Assembly (NCBI GenBank): GCA_027364995.1
Contig: DAHXOG010000048.1
Location: 1 to 5,989 of the forward strand
Direction of reading: 5' to 3'
DNA: 5,989 nt
Source: Candidatus Mancarchaeum sp.
GTDB taxonomy: Archaea > Micrarchaeota > Micrarchaeia > Micrarchaeales > Micrarchaeaceae
The position numbers and the translations under genes were made by a program. Of this stretch, positions 1 through 5,564 are shown piece after piece. Every line of letters starts with the position of its first letter. Position 1 is the first letter of the stretch. The notes under the pieces were generated by a model, which saw only the letters and a list, made by a program, of their open reading frames with translations, ran no database searches and was not told the DNA's origin.

Positions 1-32
1 GGCATAACCGTGACCAACAGAAGGGGTGTATG

Positions 33-1334
33 ATGGGCGTCAGCGGCATTGGCTTCGAGGAATACCTATTTACTGCCGGGATACTTATCTCGTTCGTAGG
101 CATGATTTCGGGAGTGTATTTATCCAGGAAATACATCAAGGAGCTTCTCTCGTCTTATGGCATTGATTCCAGGAAGCTGTTGCTCTCTTTCGTTGTTGTC
201 GCAATTTTTATTGCGGCTGAGATAGCCATAGTCAAGCCTACGCAGCAGTTGTATTTCGACGACACGATTTACCAGGACATGGCATTAAACCTTCTGCACA
301 TGGGGCAGGCCTATATGTGCAATTATGGCAACGCAGTTACCTGCTTCGTTGGAACCTCATTCCATGAGCCCATCGGAGCTGCATTCGTGCTTGCAATGGG
401 ATTTGCAGCATTCGGCATAAGCAGGGCTACGGCATACGGGACGATGCTCATCGTTGCCGCGTTATCCGTTTATATGACATTTTTAGTTGCACTTGTTTTA
501 TCAAAAAAGTTCGAGATAGCCATATTCTCCGAGTTTATAATGGCATTGACGCCGGTGCTGTTGGTCTGGGCATATCCTACGACGTCAGATATGCCGATGC
601 TCTTGTTTGCTTTGATTGCGATATTCTTCATGATTGTTTTTATAGCAAAAAAGAGTATTCCTACATTATTTACCGCGCTTATGAGCATATCGCTTCTTAC
701 ATACATGAAGATTGACGGAGTAGTCTATCTTTTAGTAATACCGTTGATGTACATAATATTATACGACAAGCACATAATCGGATCCATACGCTCCAATATA
801 AGGCTGTTTTTGGGACATTTTATGGACACGAAGTTTTTAATCGTGATACTGATTTTCATACTTGCAATAGCCCCAGAGATAAGCTTTGCGGCTAACGAGC
901 TGTTTTTTGGCAATTTTGGATACTCAGGGGCTTATGTCCAAGAGACATGCGCATCAAGCTTCAAGAACTTTGTCGCTTCGAGCCCGATAAACTTCCAGAA
1001 CTTTGAGGCCAACATATGCTCAAATCTTGCATACTGGACCAACCAATACCAAAGCAGCGACGTGATACAGCCATTATTTTTTACGGCATTGGCGATAATA
1101 GGCATTGCGATAATGCTGGCCTTGGGCTATAACAGGCAGTTCCTTGCCCTTGCGGTATGGTTCGGCGCTTTCTTCCTGCTTTACACATCCTTCTATGCAG
1201 GAGGCGTTATGTATGGAGTGGATTGGAGGTTCATGCTTTCACTTGCGGCGCAGGCAAGCATATTGGGAGGTTTCGGCATATACGGTATCAAGCATTTGGC
1301 AGTAAATGCGTTTGGTGGTAGGATTGAAAAATGA
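33..1334 (+). CDS. GT39/ArnT-like GT-C membrane glycosyltransferase, catalytic N-terminal part (split reading frame)
   Basis: This is a multi-pass membrane protein of 433 residues resembling the PMT/ArnT-like (GT39, GT-C fold) enzymes, which move a sugar from a polyprenyl-phosphate donor to an acceptor on the outer face of the membrane. A membrane helix at about 11-30 and another at about 49-68 precede the acidic loop motif YFDDTIYQD (74-82), the usual place of the catalytic Asp. HEP at 111-113, SD at 185-186, MKIDG at 225-229 and the late WRF motif at 398-400 followed by a helix also fit the family. An extracytoplasmic loop (about 285-345) holds two Cys. ATG at 33 is chosen because GGGGTG (23-28) lies four bases upstream; ATG at 30 is possible. 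The frame is also open to the left edge, so a longer N-terminus cannot be excluded. The protein ends just after the WRF-associated helix, shorter than typical relatives, and the missing part lies in the next frame. The donor and acceptor cannot be read from sequence. Confidence 0.85.
   Translation: MGVSGIGFEEYLFTAGILISFVGMISGVYLSRKYIKELLSSYGIDSRKLLLSFVVVAIFIAAEIAIVKPTQQLYFDDTIYQDMALNLLHMGQAYMCNYGNAVTCFVGTSFHEPIGAAFVLAMGFAAFGISRATAYGTMLIVAALSVYMTFLVALVLSKKFEIAIFSEFIMALTPVLLVWAYPTTSDMPMLLFALIAIFFMIVFIAKKSIPTLFTALMSISLLTYMKIDGVVYLLVIPLMYIILYDKHIIGSIRSNIRLFLGHFMDTKFLIVILIFILAIAPEISFAANELFFGNFGYSGAYVQETCASSFKNFVASSPINFQNFEANICSNLAYWTNQYQSSDVIQPLFFTALAIIGIAIMLALGYNRQFLALAVWFGAFFLLYTSFYAGGVMYGVDWRFMLSLAAQASILGGFGIYGIKHLAVNAFGGRIEK
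1306..1334 (+). other. Frame junction and overlap of the two glycosyltransferase parts, with an A5 run
   Basis: Both frames are open from 1306 to 1334. The first ends GAA AAA TGA with stop 1332-1334. The second frame is closed upstream by TAA at 1303-1305. A run of five A's at 1327-1331 sits directly before the stop, and removing one A joins the frames as ...GGRIE-NDSHINV... without loss of residues. The overlap also carries GGTG (1314-1317) six bases before TTG 1324, which would allow re-initiation. The sequence therefore fits a sequencing error, a true mutation, a +1 recoding event or a genuine split gene. Confidence 0.7.
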
Positions 1335-1878
1335 TTCTCACATAAACGTGAAAACGATAGCCATAGCTGCTATCACGGGTTTAGTCACGATATTGTTGTG
1401 GATGATAGAGGCATTTAAAAGATTGAAAGGCATGCGAGCCATAGGCATTGCTGCTATCGCAATTATAGTCGTAATAGTGCTTTACGCGTTTAGCTTGCAG
1501 ATAAACGAGCTTGCCATAAAGCCTTCCAACATAGCCCAAGCCGGAGCGGCAAGATTCTATGAAAGTTTTGTATATAACAGCAGCAATTTAATACCGAATG
1601 ATTGCTTAGTATTCAGCTACGACCCTACTCTTTTCAACATAAACGGAAAGGCGTCTGCCCAATATTATTACATTTACAACCAGAGCTTTATGGCAACCGC
1701 CAAAAGCGAATACAGCTGCTTTGTGATAGATTACGGATACTGGTGCGGAACCCCCGGCAATATATGCGGACAGGCATTCACGGAATACAAAACTGTGCCA
1801 ATTGCCACTGCGACGTATGTGCCGTATAACTTTACGTACGGACTTTACAGGATAGTGGGATACAATAACACAGTATAA
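1324..1878 (+). CDS. C-terminal membrane and extracytoplasmic part of the GT39-like glycosyltransferase, in a shifted frame
   Basis: This frame of 184 codons begins inside the end of the preceding gene. It shows two hydrophobic segments (about 11-31 and 38-56) separated by a basic KRLKGMR turn, then a soluble domain of about 125 residues with four Cys (94, 132, 141, 148) and four N-X-S/T sequons. The stretch from IPNDCLVFSYDP (90-101) resembles the soluble tail that follows the last helices in archaeal GT39-like proteins. I therefore read it as the C-terminal half of the same enzyme rather than an unrelated protein. If translated separately, the best start is TTG at 1324: GGTG at 1314-1317 lies six bases upstream, the spacing seen at other genes here. 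ATG at 1306 is possible but has a long overlap and no clear ribosome site. Alternatively a frameshift at the five-A run (1327-1331) joins the two parts. The topology is uncertain, because two helices would leave the tail on the same side as the Lys/Arg-rich junction. Confidence 0.7.
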   Translation: MKNDSHINVKTIAIAAITGLVTILLWMIEAFKRLKGMRAIGIAAIAIIVVIVLYAFSLQINELAIKPSNIAQAGAARFYESFVYNSSNLIPNDCLVFSYDPTLFNINGKASAQYYYIYNQSFMATAKSEYSCFVIDYGYWCGTPGNICGQAFTEYKTVPIATATYVPYNFTYGLYRIVGYNNTV

Positions 1879-1885
1879 TTTGGCG

Positions 1886-2560
1886 TCACCTGAAATTCCT
1901 GAATATCGTTTTAAGTATTGCGTATCCGTCCCTGAACGCATGCAGCTTACCCACTCCCTCGATGCGCTTCTTCTCGAAGCTAGGTATTTCCATGACCTTG
2001 AGGCCCTCCTTCTTGGCCTCTATGCTTATCTCCGTCTCTATGCCGAATCCCGTTTCCTTAAGCTTGAGCTTGCGCGCCGCGACGTTGCTGAAGCTCCTGT
2101 AGCCATAGCACAGATCAGAATATTTTGTCCCATACAATGCATTGACCAATGACACGAAGAATTTGTTTCCGGCACGGCGGAACCTTGGCATGTCGTCGGA
2201 GCCTCCCCCAGTTAGGAACCTTGATCCCATGCACACGTCGTATCCTGCCTCAACCCCGGATATAAGCAATTTGAGCTCCAAGGGCCTATGGGAAAGGTCT
2301 GCGTCCATGGATATTATTATATTGCCTTTCGCGGCCTTGAAGCCGCGTATCAATGCGCTTCCTTTGCCCTTGTCGTCGTATATCACCTTTGCCCTCATGC
2401 GTTTTGCTATTGAAGCGGTTCCGTCCTTCGAGTGCTTGTCCACTATTATTATTTCGTATGTATAATCCTTTAATACGGACTTCACCTTGGGCAGCAAATG
2501 CCTTATGTTCGCCGCCTCGTTAAGTGTCGGAATTATTATGCTTATGTAAGGTTTTGGCAT
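1886..2560 (-). CDS. GT2-family glycosyltransferase, DPM1-like polyprenyl-phosphate sugar synthase
   Basis: This 224-residue GT-A fold enzyme most resembles dolichyl-phosphate mannose/glucose synthases, which move a sugar from a nucleotide donor to a polyprenyl phosphate at the cytoplasmic membrane face. Motifs run in the expected order: IIIPTLNE (8-15), VDKHSKDGT (40-48; the family form is VDDGSxDGT, so the second Asp is Lys), the metal-binding MDADLSH (85-91), GSRF (112-115), DLCYGYRSF (149-157), GFGIETEI (171-178) and an Arg/Lys-Gly-Lys stretch near 198-206 like the usual RxxGxSK. There is no C-terminal membrane helix, so it belongs to the short soluble type. ATG 2560 starts 16 bases after the stop of the upstream sequon-rich membrane protein, which indicates one transcript. 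Its 3' end faces the GT39-like gene across seven bases. Supplying donor sugar to that transferase is a reasonable inference; the sugar identity is unknown. Confidence 0.87.
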   Translation of the reverse strand: MPKPYISIIIPTLNEAANIRHLLPKVKSVLKDYTYEIIIVDKHSKDGTASIAKRMRAKVIYDDKGKGSALIRGFKAAKGNIIISMDADLSHRPLELKLLISGVEAGYDVCMGSRFLTGGGSDDMPRFRRAGNKFFVSLVNALYGTKYSDLCYGYRSFSNVAARKLKLKETGFGIETEISIEAKKEGLKVMEIPSFEKKRIEGVGKLHAFRDGYAILKTIFRNFR

Positions 2561-2576
2561 CTCATCAGCGCATTTG

Positions 2577-3410
2577 CTACATCGTTTTCGGCTTGCGCTT
2601 CTTACGCAATACTGAAAAGGTTATGAGCCCTACCAGTATTATTATCACAGCCACGAAGAATATAACCAACAGCATGCTTCCGGATATTGAGCTTGCGGGT
2701 TTTGAATCAGTGGATACGTAATAGTTCTTTAGGGAATAGTAGTAGTTGCCGTTGTAATTGTACACCGACGCCAGCGATATTCCATATGTGGCATTTGCTA
2801 TTCCGGATAATTGGCTTAGCGATACGTTAAAGCTCATATTGGTTTCCGCGTCGGGATTTACCGATGCGCTTATATTGTCTGGAGTATAGCTCACTTGCGG
2901 CGGAGCTATTATGTAAGTGGTTGCATTAAGTTTGTTTTGGGCTATATTGAAAAGGCTTAGGTGCAGCACGTCTTTTTTGTAGCTTAGCGAGATAGGGGTT
3001 ACATAATCGGTCAGATTTCTCGAATTGTAGTCGAATCCGCACGGGAATGCGGCAAAAAAGTTTGAAGAGCCCTGGAAATACGATACTATGATTCCGAATA
3101 TGTACTCCCCTGGTTCTGATAATCCGTTGATTGTCACGGTGTAGTTTTTAGTGACATTCGGATATAATGAGCCTATGTTGCTTGAATTTAGCTTCATGCC
3201 TGAAAGCGGCCCGAAGGTTTTTGGCACTACTGATACGCTGGTCGCGGGATAATCCCCCGTATTCACCAATGAGAATGTTACATTTATAGAATTTGATTGG
3301 AGGCTTGGGCTTGAGTATGTGCATGATCCTGTAAGCGATACGGTTGCACCATAGCTGGCCGACATCAGCACTGTTATCAATATCAAGGGCAATACGAATA
3401 ATATACGCAC
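2577..3410 (-). CDS. Secreted, C-terminally membrane-anchored, sequon-rich surface protein with CARDB/Ig-like domains
   Basis: No named family could be assigned. From GTG 3410 the protein has 277 residues: a signal peptide (about 1-21, hydrophobic core FVLPLILITVLM, then SASYGA), two beta-rich regions (about 22-125 and 136-235), a single membrane helix (about 245-268) and a basic cytoplasmic tail, RKKRKPK. The pattern NVTFSLVNTGDYPATSVSV followed by PGEYIFGIIVSY is typical of CARDB/NEW3-type adhesion modules. Ten N-X-S/T sequons (N43, 75, 85, 89, 132, 162, 179, 191, 195, 206) and only two ectodomain Cys (30, 124; possible disulfide) fit a heavily glycosylated envelope protein. GTG 3410 is preferred because it precedes the signal peptide and has GTGAT at 3418-3414 on the minus strand. 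The frame stays open to 3659, but that extension would run antisense into the translin gene and put a non-secretory stretch before the signal. ATG 3470 is a less likely start. The GT2 gene follows after 16 bases. Confidence 0.72.
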   Translation of the reverse strand: MRILFVLPLILITVLMSASYGATVSLTGSCTYSSPSLQSNSINVTFSLVNTGDYPATSVSVVPKTFGPLSGMKLNSSNIGSLYPNVTKNYTVTINGLSEPGEYIFGIIVSYFQGSSNFFAAFPCGFDYNSRNLTDYVTPISLSYKKDVLHLSLFNIAQNKLNATTYIIAPPQVSYTPDNISASVNPDAETNMSFNVSLSQLSGIANATYGISLASVYNYNGNYYYSLKNYYVSTDSKPASSISGSMLLVIFFVAVIIILVGLITFSVLRKKRKPKTM

Positions 3411-3436
3411 AGCATCACATATTCTTTTAGCACTAC

Positions 3437-3453
3437 AAACAATAATATTGTTT
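3437..3453. promoter_or_regulatory. 17-bp AT-rich palindrome, candidate shared TATA box or operator of a divergent promoter
   Basis: AAACAATA-A-TATTGTTT is a perfect inverted repeat with 8-bp arms around position 3445, midway between the divergent starts at 3410 (minus) and 3487 (plus). A TATA centre here would put transcription starts near 3419 and 3471, just upstream of the GTGAT (minus) and GGTGAT (plus) ribosome sites. The symmetry suits either a bidirectional TATA element or a dimeric repressor site. The palindrome is seen; its function is inferred. Confidence 0.5.
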
Positions 3454-3486
3454 CGTAAGGAATAAAACATTAAGTATGGTGATTGC

Positions 3487-4053
3487 ATGGATAGCATATT
3501 CAATGAGATAGAAGGCATAAACAATAATTTGAAGAATTTAGAGCAAAAGATAGAAAATGCAGATAAGCTTTCAAGGGATCTGGTAAGGCTTTGCGGGGCT
3601 GTGATAACGCTCATGCATAGAAATGACCCGAATGCCGAATCCGAGCTCGGGAAGGCCAAGAATATGGCAGAAAAGCTTTACGCAATGGATTACGCTAACG
3701 AGAACATGATTAACGGAGCGCTTCAGGAATACGCCGAGGCCTGCATATTTTACAGCATAATAAAGAATAAGACAATACCTAAGCCGGATGAGGTAATGGT
3801 AGGAGACAAGGCTTACCTTTCCGGCCTTATGGATGCAGTAGGCGAGCTTAAGAGGGAGGTGTTTGAAAGCCTTGCAAAAAATGAAGTAGAGCAGGCAAGG
3901 CTCTACACAGGCATAATGCAGGACATATATGATTCGTGCAGGGGCATAAGGTTCCAGGAGCACATTCTGCCTGGGTTCAGGAGGAAGCAGGACGTCGCCA
4001 GAATTCTTGTGGAAAGCTGCACCTCTGAACTATTAAGGTTCAAGAATATGTAA
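3487..4053 (+). CDS. Translin/TRAX-family RNA-binding protein, probable archaeal C3PO endoribonuclease
   Basis: This 188-residue, all-helical protein matches archaeal translin-family proteins (COG2178) along its length. The archaeal members form octameric barrels that bind and cut single-stranded RNA inside the shell, like the eukaryotic translin-TRAX complex C3PO. Visible family motifs are LQEYAEACIFY (79-89), YLSGLMDAVGELKRE (110-124), ARLYTGIMQDIYD (137-149) and PGFRRKQDVAR (162-172). The four acids that form the TRAX active site, equivalent to human E126, E129, D193 and E197, are present as E81, E84, D116 and E120, so a catalytic rather than a purely binding role is expected. ATG 3487 has GGTGAT at 3478-3483, and the divergent promoter region lies directly upstream. 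The length fits the family. A small helical protein follows 95 bases downstream on the same strand and may or may not share its transcript. The cellular RNA substrate in archaea is not known from sequence. Confidence 0.9.
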   Translation: MDSIFNEIEGINNNLKNLEQKIENADKLSRDLVRLCGAVITLMHRNDPNAESELGKAKNMAEKLYAMDYANENMINGALQEYAEACIFYSIIKNKTIPKPDEVMVGDKAYLSGLMDAVGELKREVFESLAKNEVEQARLYTGIMQDIYDSCRGIRFQEHILPGFRRKQDVARILVESCTSELLRFKNM

Positions 4054-4120
4054 ACAGCATAGGCAATGCAATCCGCGCATGCCGTGCATTACGCTCATTG
4101 ACGGACCATGGCAAAAACAT

Positions 4121-4131
4121 TATTTTTTATG
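4121..4131 (+). promoter_or_regulatory. Possible TATA box for the small helical protein gene
   Basis: The AT-rich block TATTTTTTATG stands out in the otherwise mixed 95-base gap (4054-4148). Its centre is about 23 bases before ATG 4149, so transcription could start at or next to the start codon, giving a leaderless or nearly leaderless message. That agrees with the lack of a strong GGTG motif in front of this gene. Upstream in the same gap, AATGCA (4065-4070) and TGCATT (4085-4090) could form a weak hairpin. Confidence 0.3.
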
Positions 4132-4148
4132 CTGTACAGGTATGGTAA

Positions 4149-4538
4149 ATGATGGATAGGATAGTGTCTTCAAGTCGGAATTTTGCGGAGGATATAAAGA
4201 GCATAATACAAGCCTCTGGCAATGGAAAGGATGAGATAGCGCAGCGCATAGCGCAATTGAAGGCAAGCGCAAGTGCGGAAGATTTCTACAAATCAATAAA
4301 CAGTGCGCTGCTCTCCGTTGTGGTTTATGCGTCGTCGTTTAGGGCAAGCGGCATTGTTGAGTATTATAGGACCTCCAAAAACATATTGCATGCCATAGAT
4401 GAGCTATTTTCAAAATCCAAGAAGGACACAAGCGTTATCGAAACCATAGATATCGGGCTTAGGTATTACCAGAGCAACGAGGTTAAAGATATGCTAAAGA
4501 GCTGTCGTGCTTATGCGACAAGTGCGATAAGGAAATGA
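4149..4538 (+). CDS. Hypothetical small helical protein
   Basis: I do not recognise this 129-residue protein. It appears almost entirely alpha-helical and soluble, with no signal peptide, membrane helix, Cys pair or known catalytic motif. Its amphipathic segments fall at about 4-20, 25-40, 43-65 (the most hydrophobic, around SALLSVVVYASSF), 67-85 and 95-127. It follows the translin gene on the same strand after 95 bases, and its small helical character invites the idea of a partner for that protein, but no sequence motif proves this. ATG 4149 and ATG 4152 are adjacent and either could be used. Only weak purine motifs precede them, whereas a TATA-like block lies about 23 bases upstream, so a leaderless transcript is possible. 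The stop at 4536-4538 is six bases from the stop of the converging HTH gene. The codon usage and the clean open frame support a real gene. Confidence 0.7.
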   Translation: MMDRIVSSSRNFAEDIKSIIQASGNGKDEIAQRIAQLKASASAEDFYKSINSALLSVVVYASSFRASGIVEYYRTSKNILHAIDELFSKSKKDTSVIETIDIGLRYYQSNEVKDMLKSCRAYATSAIRK

Positions 4539-4544
4539 TTTTAG

Positions 4545-4871
4545 CTATGCATACGATTGGAGTACGTGCAAAACCTCGCTGCTTGACGCCACCTTTTCCA
4601 CAAGCTCCCTTATTTTCGTGTCAGTGCTCCCGGACAGCACCGCATTGATTATTATTTTATGGGAGTTGCTTGAGCGTATATAATTGGTAACCATCATCAC
4701 CCTTTTGGAATATTTCCCTTTGAGGTATTTGTATACTGCCGGCTGCGCAATGCCGAGCTTGGCTGCTATGGCGTTTTGCGACATCCCGTAGCTGTTGCTG
4801 AGCGTATATGATACGGCAGCCCTTACGGCAGGCACGGAAAACTTGCTCAGCTTCTCGCATAGCATCTGCAT
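4545..4871 (-). CDS. COG2522-like archaeal helix-turn-helix transcriptional regulator
   Basis: This is a small DNA-binding protein of 108 residues. Its N-terminus, with CE at 5-6 and VPAVRAAVSYTL at 13-24, resembles the archaeal predicted regulators of COG2522. The HTH lies at about 26-56: MSQNAIAAKLG forms the first helix, and IAQPAVYKYLKGK the turn and recognition helix. The remaining 50 residues are helical and lack a recognisable ligand or metal site. The start is ambiguous. GTG 4880 and ATG 4877 overlap the upstream stop (GTGATG), but GGAGTG at 4883-4878 lies six bases before ATG 4871, which also agrees with the usual N-terminus, so ATG 4871 is chosen. The ribosome site lies in the last codons of the RpiB-like gene, so translation is probably coupled. 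The two proteins are expected to be made together. Target genes are unknown; self-regulation of the pair is an inference. Confidence 0.8.
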   Translation of the reverse strand: MQMLCEKLSKFSVPAVRAAVSYTLSNSYGMSQNAIAAKLGIAQPAVYKYLKGKYSKRVMMVTNYIRSSNSHKIIINAVLSGSTDTKIRELVEKVASSSEVLHVLQSYA

Positions 4872-4876
4872 TGCCA

Positions 4877-5452
4877 TCACTCCAATCCGAATAGGCTTTT
4901 GAGGTTCTTCTTTACCCCTTTATCCTTTGACCATAATGGCTGTGACGGGGTATTGTCCTCGTCCGCTGCCCTTTTGGCATTATTGGCATTATCGCGGCTT
5001 TGCTGCTTGGGGCGCATGTCCATAAATCTGCCCTTTTGCTGCGAAGGTTGTATCTGAGGCTTTGGCTTGTTGATCAGTTTTTTGGCATTGCTTGAGCCTG
5101 CAGTATTATAATTAGAGAATGCCGACGTAATGCTTGATACGGATTCAGAATCATCCTGTATTGCTATAAAGTTTGCACCCTCTTCCAGTGCCGTTGCCAT
5201 ATCATTCTGCGTAGAGCACGATACCGCGTTGAAATACCCTGTTTTATTGGCTGCAAGCGTGAGCTTTACGGGATTGTTGCACACGATTATGGAAACCGCG
5301 TCCTGGTCCGCATTGTTTAATATATCGGATACCAATGACTCAGGCACATCAGAAAACTGCTCGGATATTATAGAAGTGCCGCCTGTTTTGCTTATCGCAT
5401 TCGCCAATTTTATGGCAATATTTTGGTCGGATGAGCATATATAGAATTTCAT
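4877..5452 (-). CDS. RpiB/LacA/LacB-fold protein with eroded active site and disordered C-terminal tail
   Basis: Residues 1 to about 100 of this 191-residue protein align with ribose-5-phosphate isomerase B. SIIVCNNPVKLTLAANK (54-70) parallels the family's GILICGTGVGISIAANK, and NAVSC (75-79) and NFIAIQ (94-99) match the next strands. Of the catalytic features, Cys58 and AANK (67-70) remain. The phosphate/anion loop GTGxG is NNPVK, the N-terminal D-H pair is D-Q (9-10), and the His-Asn-Asp of the active loop is lost (EEGAN, 90-94). Isomerase activity is therefore unlikely. Residues about 105-180 are rich in Gln, Asn, Lys, Pro and Ser and look disordered. The chain ends in a conserved-looking basic/hydrophobic segment, KKNLKSLFGLE, that could be a helix binding a partner. 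ATG 5452 is chosen because AAGGTG (5465-5460) lies six bases upstream; GTG 5461 overlaps that site. The gene is coupled to the HTH regulator downstream, which suggests a sensory or scaffolding role rather than metabolism. Confidence 0.75.
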   Translation of the reverse strand: MKFYICSSDQNIAIKLANAISKTGGTSIISEQFSDVPESLVSDILNNADQDAVSIIVCNNPVKLTLAANKTGYFNAVSCSTQNDMATALEEGANFIAIQDDSESVSSITSAFSNYNTAGSSNAKKLINKPKPQIQPSQQKGRFMDMRPKQQSRDNANNAKRAADEDNTPSQPLWSKDKGVKKNLKSLFGLE

Positions 5453-5459
5453 TTGGTGC

Positions 5460-5466
5460 ACCTTTA
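5460..5466 (-). promoter_or_regulatory. Ribosome binding site that decides the start of the RpiB-like gene
   Basis: On the minus strand AAAGGTG is followed by six bases and ATG 5452. The GTG inside this motif (5461-5459) is in frame and would add three residues (MHQ), but using it as a start would consume the ribosome site. This supports ATG 5452. Confidence 0.6.
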
Positions 5467-5490
5467 ATGCGTTTATGCATGCGGTTAAGC

Positions 5491-5498
5491 GTATATTA
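5491..5498 (-). promoter_or_regulatory. Candidate TATA box for the RpiB-like/HTH pair
   Basis: On the minus strand this reads TAATATAC. A start about 26 bases downstream would fall near 5469, giving a leader of about 17 bases that just contains the AAAGGTG ribosome site. It is the best-placed AT box in the divergent gap for this direction. Confidence 0.4.
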
Positions 5499-5519
5499 GT
5501 AATCTTATTGTATATGGCT

Positions 5520-5534
5520 AATATTTATTAATTA
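5520..5534 (+). promoter_or_regulatory. Candidate TATA box for the eS26 gene
   Basis: AATATTTATTAATTA is the strongest AT block in the gap between the divergent genes. A transcription start about 25 bases downstream (around 5550) would leave a short leader carrying AAGGTG (5553-5558). Confidence 0.45.
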
Positions 5535-5552
5535 ACCTGCAATAACAATATC

Positions 5553-5558
5553 AAGGTG
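5553..5558 (+). promoter_or_regulatory. Ribosome binding site for the TTG-started eS26 gene
   Basis: AAGGTG complements the archaeal 16S rRNA 3' end and lies six bases before TTG 5565. An in-frame TAA at 5562-5564 directly precedes the TTG, so no upstream start in that frame is possible. Confidence 0.65.
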
Positions 5559-5564
5559 TTTTAA

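Noticed and set aside
1..33. Possible end of an upstream plus-strand gene (frame 1, ...TNRRGV, stop TGA at 31-33 overlapping ATG 30)
   Set aside because: Only ten codons are visible and a second plus-strand frame is open over the same bases, so it cannot be told from chance.
1606..1941. Open minus-strand frame opposite the glycosyltransferase C-terminal part
   Set aside because: It overlaps two better-supported genes and encodes nothing recognisable.
1880..2465. Open plus-strand frames opposite the GT2 gene
   Set aside because: They are antisense to a protein with clear GT2 motifs, have no ribosome sites and give compositionally odd products.
3411..3659. An N-terminal extension of the minus-strand surface protein that stays open to an ATG at 3659
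   Set aside because: It would place about 80 non-secretory residues before a clear signal peptide, run antisense through the start of the translin gene, and bypass GTG 3410 with its GTGAT site.
3571..3963. Open minus-strand frame opposite translin, with a Cys-rich product
   Set aside because: It is a shadow of a strongly supported translin gene and has no promoter or ribosome site.
4063..4104. Short inverted repeats (AATGCA/TGCATT, GCATGC, CCGT/ACGG) in the gap after translin
   Set aside because: The arms are only 4-6 bases, not concentric, and lack a following T-run, so neither a terminator nor a structured RNA is supported.
5130..5444. Open plus-strand frame opposite the RpiB-like gene
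   Set aside because: The opposite strand has RpiB-like motifs and a good ribosome site; this frame has neither.
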